Origin: an uncultured Burkholderiales bacterium
GTDB taxonomy: Bacteria; Pseudomonadota; Gammaproteobacteria; Burkholderiales; Burkholderiaceae_E
Direction: 5' to 3'
Length of the DNA stretch: 47,831 bases
NCBI GenBank assembly: GCA_902826305.1
Contig: CADEEH010000020.1
Coordinates: 1 to 47,831 of the forward strand
Part shown: piece by piece, positions 42,804 to 47,831 of the stretch
Layout: every line of letters starts with the position of its first letter
How positions within the stretch are numbered: the first letter of the stretch is position 1
Position numbers and translations under genes: made by a program
The notes under the pieces: model-generated
Seen by the model: the letters and a program-made list of their open reading frames with translations, nothing else
Databases searched by the model: none
Told to the model about the DNA's origin: nothing

Positions 42804-44092
42804 TGCCGCGCCGGTGTCACCCGCCACACCGTGTTGGACAGGTCGTCGGCGACCAGAAGCGCGCCACGCGGGTCCACGGTCACACCCACCGGTCGCCCCA
42901 TCGTCCAGCCGTCGGCCTGGAAGCCGGTGACGAAGTCGACCGGCGCGCCCGTCGGTCGGCCGTCGCGGAATGGAACGAAGACGACCTTGTAACCCGACGC
43001 CTCCTCGCGGTTCCAGCTGCCGTGCAATCCGACGAAGGCGCCTTCGGCGAATTGCGTGTCGGTGATCCGGCCGCCGGAGAACGCGACACCCAAGGGCGCC
43101 GAGTGCGTGGGCAGCGCGAAGTCGGGCCGTACGGTCGCCTTCACCTTGTCCATGTCGAGCGGTCTCACCCGGGCGTCGACGTTCTGGCCCCAATATGCAT
43201 CGGGCCATCCGTAGTGTGCTCCTTCGCGCACGGAGGTCAGGTAGTCGGGCACCAGATCCGGACCCAGCTCGTCGCGCTCGTTGACCACCGCCCACAGTTG
43301 CTTCAGGTTCGGCTCGATCGCCAGCGCCGTCGGGTTTCGAAGCCCGGTCGCGAAGGGCCGCGTCGCCCCGGTCTGCGCGTCCACCTGCCAGACCATCGCG
43401 CGGTTCTCCTCGACGGCCAACCCGCGCTCGCCGATGTTGCTGTTGGAACCGATCCCGACATAGAGGAAACGTCCGTCAGGGCCTGCCACGAGCGCCTTGG
43501 TCCAGTGGTGATTCACTTCCGACGGCAGTTTCGCCACCGTCACTGGCGGTGCCCCCGCGCGCGTCTGACCCGTCTGGTACTCGAATCGGACCAACGCGTC
43601 CTGGTTGGCGACGTAGAGCCCGTTGTCGATCAGCGCCAGGCCGTACGGCGCGTTCAGATTCTCCGCATAGACCCAGCGACCCTCGAAGACGCCGTCGCCG
43701 TCGGTGTCGCGCAGCAACGTGAGCCGATCACCCCCCTTGACCGAGGTCGTGCCGCGGGCCTTGATGATGCCCGCGATGTAGTCCTTCGGAGTCAGCACCG
43801 GCGCGCCGCCCCCCTTGCCTTCGGCGACGAGAATGTCGCCGTTGGGCAGCACCAGTGTCTGGCGCGGGATGCGCAGGTCACTGGCGATGGCGGTGATCGT
43901 GAATCCCTGAGGCACGCTCGGACGGCGCTCGCCCCAGGGTGCCGGCTCCGCGATCTTCATCTTGGGCAGCAGGCCCCGCTGCGGCGGCGGGAGGTCTGGA
44001 TCGGCCCCATATGTGGGAGCAGCAAGACCATCGCCAATCGCCGCAAGGGCGACCGCCGCGGCAACCAGAATGACCGTCAGAATCGCCTTCAC
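42800..44092 (-). CDS. PQQ-type sorbosone dehydrogenase-like beta-propeller protein
   Basis: 430 residues, GTG start at 44092 overlapping the DUF2231 stop (GTGA). Signal peptide (TVILVAAAVALAAIGDGLA). Propeller sequence typical of sorbosone/glucose dehydrogenases: VPQGFTITAIASDLRIPRQT, GDGVFEGRWVYAENLNAPYG, YVGIGSNSNIGERG, ERDELGPDLVPDYLTSVREG and VGLHGSWNREEASGYKV. Probably periplasmic oxidation of a sugar or alcohol with PQQ; the substrate is not known. Confidence 0.88.
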   Translation of the reverse strand: MKAILTVILVAAAVALAAIGDGLAAPTYGADPDLPPPQRGLLPKMKIAEPAPWGERRPSVPQGFTITAIASDLRIPRQTLVLPNGDILVAEGKGGGAPVLTPKDYIAGIIKARGTTSVKGGDRLTLLRDTDGDGVFEGRWVYAENLNAPYGLALIDNGLYVANQDALVRFEYQTGQTRAGAPPVTVAKLPSEVNHHWTKALVAGPDGRFLYVGIGSNSNIGERGLAVEENRAMVWQVDAQTGATRPFATGLRNPTALAIEPNLKQLWAVVNERDELGPDLVPDYLTSVREGAHYGWPDAYWGQNVDARVRPLDMDKVKATVRPDFALPTHSAPLGVAFSGGRITDTQFAEGAFVGLHGSWNREEASGYKVVFVPFRDGRPTGAPVDFVTGFQADGWTMGRPVGVTVDPRGALLVADDLSNTVWRVTPARQ

Positions 44093-44496
44093 GCCACGCC
44101 ACCTGCCGGCATTGGACGGTCACGACGCCGCACGCCGGCCAGCCCCACACCGCTCGCAGCCAGCGCCACCAGCAACACCATGACGGACAGGACGGGCGCG
44201 GCCGGCATCGCCGCCCATGCATCCCGAGCGTGTACGAGCGCGTTGGTGAACCCGAGCACGAAGGTCACCATCAGAAGCAGCAGATAGAGACCGCTGCCGC
44301 GCAGCCGATGCAGACCGGCGCCCAACGCATCGACGAGCGCCAACAACAGCGCGATCCCGGTGAACACGAGCGCCCCGGCGATCAGCCAGGAGGCAAAGTT
44401 CGTCCATTGCACCTGTGCGGTCTCGGCATAAGCCCAGTCGCTCAGCAGGGCACCAAGAAACAACGGGACCGTGGAAAATGCGAGGACGGCGTGCAT
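44089..44496 (-). CDS. DUF2231-family membrane protein
   Basis: 135 residues from ATG at 44496; a longer frame reaches 44580 without a good ribosome site. Four membrane helices (VLAFSTVPLFLGALLSDWAY, NFASWLIAGALVFTGIALLL, LYLLLLMVTFVLGFTNALVH and the last near VLSVMVLLVALAASG). DUF2231 proteins often stand beside sorbosone dehydrogenase-like genes, perhaps as electron or heme partners; this is inference. 108-base gap to the preceding gene. Confidence 0.82.
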   Translation of the reverse strand: MHAVLAFSTVPLFLGALLSDWAYAETAQVQWTNFASWLIAGALVFTGIALLLALVDALGAGLHRLRGSGLYLLLLMVTFVLGFTNALVHARDAWAAMPAAPVLSVMVLLVALAASGVGLAGVRRRDRPMPAGGVA

Positions 44497-44604
44497 GACC
44501 GCACAGCAGCAAGCACCGTGCCCGGAGGCAACAGCGGCGGTCGCACCCGATCTTCGGGGCCGCCTGGTCCTAAGGGACAAGCGCCGCAGGACAATTCGGC
44601 AAGC

Positions 44605-45672
44605 TCAGTCCTGCAGATACCCATGCGCCGGCCGCAATTCGTTCGCAGCCAGCACGTCGGCCACAGCTTCGATCAGCGGTCGCGGCAGCCGGGACCCGGC
44701 ATGCAGCCGGGGCGGCGTCGCGGTCGCGGCGTCGCTGCCATAGGCCATCACATGGTCGATCGCCTTGTTGGCGTTCGTGAACGCGTTGCCGGCCGGCAGA
44801 TCGGCGGCCGCACCGAACGCCGCATCGACCACCACCTGCACCCGTGTTGCCAGCTCGACTGCGGCTTCGCGACGCCCTTGCGCGAGCAGGTCGAACACGG
44901 TGGCCAGCGACGCACCCAGGCCGTTCGCGGTGCTCAGCAGCGCGCCATCGTAGCGGCCGCCGCCGGTCTTCGGATGGCGAGCGTAGCCACCTTCGGCGCC
45001 GCGAAGCAGGATCACGCCATCAGCCGGATCCGCGCAGTCGGCGAGTTCGTCCTCGCCGCTGGTGTCCTTGAGCATCAGCAGGTTCGGATGCTTGGCGACC
45101 AGTGCGCGGTAGGTCTCCGGTGCGATCCGGTTGCGCGTCACTTGGGGCAGCTGGTAAAGCGACAGTGGTACACCGGTGGCCAGCATCGATTCGAGCGCCT
45201 CGCCGATCTCCGACTGGGTCAGTCCGTCACCGTGCGGCGCGCAGATCGTCAGTCCGGCCACACCACGATGCCGGAACGCCTCGGCCGGGTCGTCGTCCAC
45301 GCCGGCCTGCGCCGAGAGCGCGGCCACGGTCGCCGCGAGGGCGTGGCGCATCCCGGCCGCGGTCGCCTTGAGCACCCCGAGCAGCACCGCGAAGCCGCGC
45401 GCACGCGCCAGCGGCAACACGTCGGCGATGACACGCTGGCGCTCCTCCTCGTCCATCTCCCAGCCGTCGCCCGTCGATCCGCATAGCAGCAGCCCGCCGA
45501 CGAAGGGGCGGATCGCATCGAGCTGCCGACCGATTCGGTCGAGATCCGGCGCACCGTCGTCGCGGTAGTGGGTCAGCAACGGGCACCAGAGGAGCGGCGC
45601 GCCGGCCGGCAGTAGGCGCGCAAGCAGCGCCTGCCGGCAGGCGACGACAGCTGGCGTCGGAGAGGTCATCAT
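44605..45672 (-). CDS. Dihydrodipicolinate synthase/N-acetylneuraminate lyase family protein
   Basis: 355 residues, longer than DapA (about 290). TIM-barrel family features: GGLLLCGSTGDGWEMDEEER (aldolase GSTGE-like motif), PLSLYQLPQVTRNRI with the catalytic Tyr region, and LLMLKDTSGED with the Schiff-base Lys. Probably a class I lyase on a keto acid; not necessarily DapA. 51 bases after ridA. Confidence 0.87.
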   Translation of the reverse strand: MMTSPTPAVVACRQALLARLLPAGAPLLWCPLLTHYRDDGAPDLDRIGRQLDAIRPFVGGLLLCGSTGDGWEMDEEERQRVIADVLPLARARGFAVLLGVLKATAAGMRHALAATVAALSAQAGVDDDPAEAFRHRGVAGLTICAPHGDGLTQSEIGEALESMLATGVPLSLYQLPQVTRNRIAPETYRALVAKHPNLLMLKDTSGEDELADCADPADGVILLRGAEGGYARHPKTGGGRYDGALLSTANGLGASLATVFDLLAQGRREAAVELATRVQVVVDAAFGAAADLPAGNAFTNANKAIDHVMAYGSDAATATPPRLHAGSRLPRPLIEAVADVLAANELRPAHGYLQD

Positions 45673-45723
45673 GGTGTTCTGCTCTATGGGGGTTCGTCGT
45701 CACCCGATGGTGGCGACGCAGGC

Positions 45724-46104
45724 TCAGGCCTCGGCGACCACCGCGATGGAGACCTTGAGGCCGGGAACACGTACGGGCATCTTGGCGCCCTGACGCGCCG
45801 GTGGATCGGTCGGAAACCATTTGAGCCACTCTTCGTTCATGCCGGCGAAGTCGTCTTCGTCCGCCAGCACGATCGTCGCGCTGGCCACCTTGTCCAGCGA
45901 ACTGCCTGCCGCCTCGAGGATCGCCTGGATGTTCGCCAGGCACTGCGCGGTCTGTTCCTGGATCGTTGCGCCATTGATCGCGCCCGTCGCAGGATCGACC
46001 GGCGCGGTGCCGGACACGAAGACCAGGCCGGCCGCCTTGACGGCCTGGCTGTACGACGACGGGGGCTTGGCGGCCTTCGAACTGAAGACGATCTGGCGCG
46101 GCAT
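45724..46104 (-). CDS. ridA: RidA-family deaminase
   Basis: 126 residues from ATG at 46104; the upstream frame is not coding. RidA hydrolyses reactive enamine/imine intermediates. Signature: SSYSQAVKAAGLVFVSGTAP, then ANIQAILEAAGSSLDKVASA and the Arg-bearing PPARQGAKMPV. The C-terminus is LKVSIAVVAEA. 23 bases after the Cys-pair peptide gene. Confidence 0.9.
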   Translation of the reverse strand: MPRQIVFSSKAAKPPSSYSQAVKAAGLVFVSGTAPVDPATGAINGATIQEQTAQCLANIQAILEAAGSSLDKVASATIVLADEDDFAGMNEEWLKWFPTDPPARQGAKMPVRVPGLKVSIAVVAEA

Positions 46105-46127
46105 GGTTGCTCTGGCTGGAAGTTGGC

Positions 46128-46256
46128 CTACCAGCAGCACGGCAGCAGGCCGGCGCAGCACGCCGCGCCGGCGACGCAGCAGGTCGCCGCGATGGCCGAG
46201 ACGGAAAACGACGATGCGCCCAAAGCGGCGACAGCCTTGATGTACACGGTCTGCAT
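46128..46256 (-). CDS. 42-residue exported peptide with three Cys-Cys pairs
   Basis: ATG at 46256, preceded by AGGAG at 7 bases (46264-46268), stop TAG at 46128. N-terminus MQTVYIKAVAALGASSFSV is signal-like and cleavage after about AIA would leave an 18-19 residue mature part. Cysteines are at 26/27, 33/34 and 40/41: each pair is exactly seven residues from the next, ending CCW. It lies between the HupE-like and ridA genes. No family recognised; a metal-binding or modified peptide is inference. Positional and ribosome-site evidence is good; the product is too short for usual gene finders. Confidence 0.6.
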   Translation of the reverse strand: MQTVYIKAVAALGASSFSVSAIAATCCVAGAACCAGLLPCCW

Positions 46257-46365
46257 GGATTGGCTCCTGTTGCACCGACGATGGTACGTGATTGAAGCAA
46301 CAGCACAAGCACCTGCAGGCGCGCGTCCCCAAGCCGGCGGATCGGCTCCGCCCTGGATCGGCGCG

Positions 46366-47724
46366 TCAGACTTGGCGTGACGGATCGTGCGGCACCATCG
46401 GCTTGGGTTTGGCCAGCGCCGCCAGTTTCGGATGCCGCAACCGCAGCGTCGCGACCACGGCGACGACGACCAGCACGAGCATCACGGAGGCCAGGGTGCC
46501 GGCCGATGTCGACACGTCGGGCCACTCGGCTTGCCACAGCGTATCCGCCCGCTCGACGGCCCAATGCCAGGCGGTGTGACCGACCAGCGCGGCAACGATG
46601 ATCGCCACCGTTCGATCCGGGACGGTCAGGAGGCGCCGCAGCCCGACCAGCAACGGCACGATGACCAGCAGCACCAGGCACTGGCCGAGCTCGATGCCGA
46701 CGTTGAAGGCGAGCAGCGACGTCAGCAGGTGCGAGCCGGCGAACTGCAACTGTTCCTGCAGCAGGAACGAAAAGGCGAAGCCGTGTACCAGTCCGAATGC
46801 CGCGCTGACCAGCCAACGTCGCCGCAGGTTCGAACGCACGGCGTTCTCGATCGCCATGTACAGGATCGATACCGCAATCAGTGTCTCGACCAGTGGCGCG
46901 AACCAGGCGCCACCGGGCGCCACGCCGTATGCCGCGGCGACCAGCGTGATCGAGTGGCCGACCGTGAACGCCGAGACGACGCCGATCAGCGCGCCGTCGA
47001 GCCGGCGAAACGGCAGCACCAGGCACAGCAGGAACAGCAGGTGATCCGCACCTTCGAGAATGTGCCGGAAGCCCGACGCGACGAAGGTGGCCGCCGCCTG
47101 GAACCAGTGCGGATCGAGGATGGTCGGGCCGCCACCGGTGGGCAACTCGTAGGCACGAATCGTCCCGTCCGCCGTGATGTAGCGAAGGTCGAACTTCATC
47201 CGGTCGCGCAGGCCCGGCGCGATCCGGAAATCGACCGCGATGGTGGGCTGCGACGCACCGAGCGGATAGACCAGCTCGGCATCGAAGTAGCCCTGGTTCC
47301 AGAACACGTACGTCGACTCGGCGAGCCGGGGCCCGGCCAGCAGCGCCTGCGCCTTCTCGACGCTGTCGAACGATCGATCCGAGGGCAACGAGATGCGGGC
47401 GGTCGCACCTGCCGGGGCGAGCCGACGGCCGTCGGCGGACCAGCGGATGCCGTCATCGGTGGCGGTGGTCGCACGCGCGAGGCCGCCGTCGATCTGCGCC
47501 AGGTCGAGATAGCCCGGTCCACGCTTGGGCAGATCGATGTTGAGCAGCAGGGCGAGCGGAACGCGCACCAGCACACGCAACACCTCGCCCTCCTCTTTCG
47601 CGAACGCACGCACCCGGGTGTCGCTCGGCACGTCGTGCGCCGCCGCCGGTGGCGCGGCGCCGATCAGCCCGGCGAGCAGCGCCAGCAGCGCGAGGACCCG
47701 CCCGGCCGCTGGCGATGCCGTCAT
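46366..47724 (-). CDS. HupE/UreJ-like membrane protein
   Basis: 452 residues. Signal peptide (LALLALLAGLIGAAPPAAA), then an extracytoplasmic beta-rich domain to about residue 205 (HDVPSDTRVRAFAKEE). The C-terminal half has about six membrane helices with HupE/UreJ_2 motifs: GFRHILEGADHLLFLLCLVL, GHSITLVAAAY, GLVHGFAFSFLL and AFNVGIELGQ. The family is thought to handle nickel or other metals, but that is not settled. Three bases upstream-ending partner in the same direction: the beta-propeller gene end. Confidence 0.87.
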   Translation of the reverse strand: MTASPAAGRVLALLALLAGLIGAAPPAAAHDVPSDTRVRAFAKEEGEVLRVLVRVPLALLLNIDLPKRGPGYLDLAQIDGGLARATTATDDGIRWSADGRRLAPAGATARISLPSDRSFDSVEKAQALLAGPRLAESTYVFWNQGYFDAELVYPLGASQPTIAVDFRIAPGLRDRMKFDLRYITADGTIRAYELPTGGGPTILDPHWFQAAATFVASGFRHILEGADHLLFLLCLVLPFRRLDGALIGVVSAFTVGHSITLVAAAYGVAPGGAWFAPLVETLIAVSILYMAIENAVRSNLRRRWLVSAAFGLVHGFAFSFLLQEQLQFAGSHLLTSLLAFNVGIELGQCLVLLVIVPLLVGLRRLLTVPDRTVAIIVAALVGHTAWHWAVERADTLWQAEWPDVSTSAGTLASVMLVLVVVAVVATLRLRHPKLAALAKPKPMVPHDPSRQV

Positions 47725-47727
47725 CGG

Positions 47728-47831
47728 CTAGCGCCGGCCGTCGCGCTCGCGGTGTGGCGTGAACTTCTGCGCGCGTTTGCCGGTGTCGACCTCGGCGGTG
47801 TAGATGTTGCCCTCCGAGTCGACCGCGAGGT
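47728..47831 (-). CDS. NHL/six-bladed beta-propeller protein, C-terminal fragment
   Basis: Only the last 34 codons are in the window: LAVDSEGNIYTAEVDTGKRA then QKFTPHRERDGRR-stop. This is the last blade of NHL or peptidylglycine alpha-amidating lyase-like propellers. The stop lies 3 bases before the HupE-like ATG, implying one transcript. The rest is beyond the right edge. Confidence 0.7.
   Translation of the reverse strand, partial: LAVDSEGNIYTAEVDTGKRAQKFTPHRERDGRR

Noticed and set aside
1-47831. CRISPR arrays, tRNA or rRNA genes, insertion sequences
   Set aside because: I saw no regular spacer-repeat array, cloverleaf-type sequence, rRNA or transposase frame on either strand; weak or unusual RNA genes cannot be excluded by eye.

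Overview
The window is GC-rich, roughly two thirds G+C by eye. Its left 25 kb is one flagellar, motility and chemotaxis locus. The gene set is flhDC master regulators, fliA and flgM with short TCAAG-N14-GCCGATAA-like sigma-28 promoters, cheZ, single motA/motB genes and flhF/flhG. This set and order suggest a betaproteobacterium, probably Burkholderiales-like. The rank below class is inference.

Positions 1-11720 (minus strand) hold flgBCDEFGHIJKL, read from right to left, and then a gene for a degenerate EAL plus HDOD signalling protein coupled to flgL and cut by the window edge. Divergent flgA-flgM-flgN follow (11851-13425, plus). Next comes a long minus-strand block of motA-motB-cheY-cheZ and flhB-flhA-flhF-flhG-fliA, with flhD-flhC to its right (13547-24155). 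The flagellin gene fliC (24423-25304) is divergent from flhDC. I can place sigma-28 promoter matches upstream of flgA, flgM, motA and fliC. The hierarchy therefore reads: FlhDC starts hook-basal-body genes, FliA with its anti-sigma factor FlgM controls late genes, and FlhF/FlhG set flagellar placement. The cheA/W/R/B genes usually found in such clusters are absent here.

Downstream of fliC on the plus strand are a YihY/BrkB membrane protein, a GT2-like glycosyltransferase and a 749-residue FkbM methyltransferase-HAD fusion (25517-29568). The last two are candidates for flagellin or surface glycan modification. A strong hairpin ends this block.

From 29644 to 42165 lies a mixture of small housekeeping or accessory genes in short operons on both strands: a lipocalin with an 8-oxoguanine-deaminase-type amidohydrolase, a PH-domain protein, lipoproteins, a thioredoxin-fold protein, CPBP protease, SnoaL-like, DUF4287, DUF3592, DUF1499, LysE, HXXEE, DUF1579, ICMT-like, DinB and OsmC proteins. 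At least two short stretches look like decayed gene ends.

From 42501 to the right edge all genes are on the minus strand and closely packed: a beta-propeller protein end, a HupE/UreJ-like membrane protein, an unlisted 42-residue peptide with three Cys-Cys pairs exactly seven residues apart, RidA, a dihydrodipicolinate-synthase-family enzyme, DUF2231, a PQQ-type sorbosone dehydrogenase-like propeller and a proline-rich 100-residue protein. The Cys-pair peptide and its operon are the best candidates here for something undescribed. Other unusual points are FlhG without a Walker A lysine, the FkbM-HAD fusion near flagellin, and alternative hairpins in the flgM leader.
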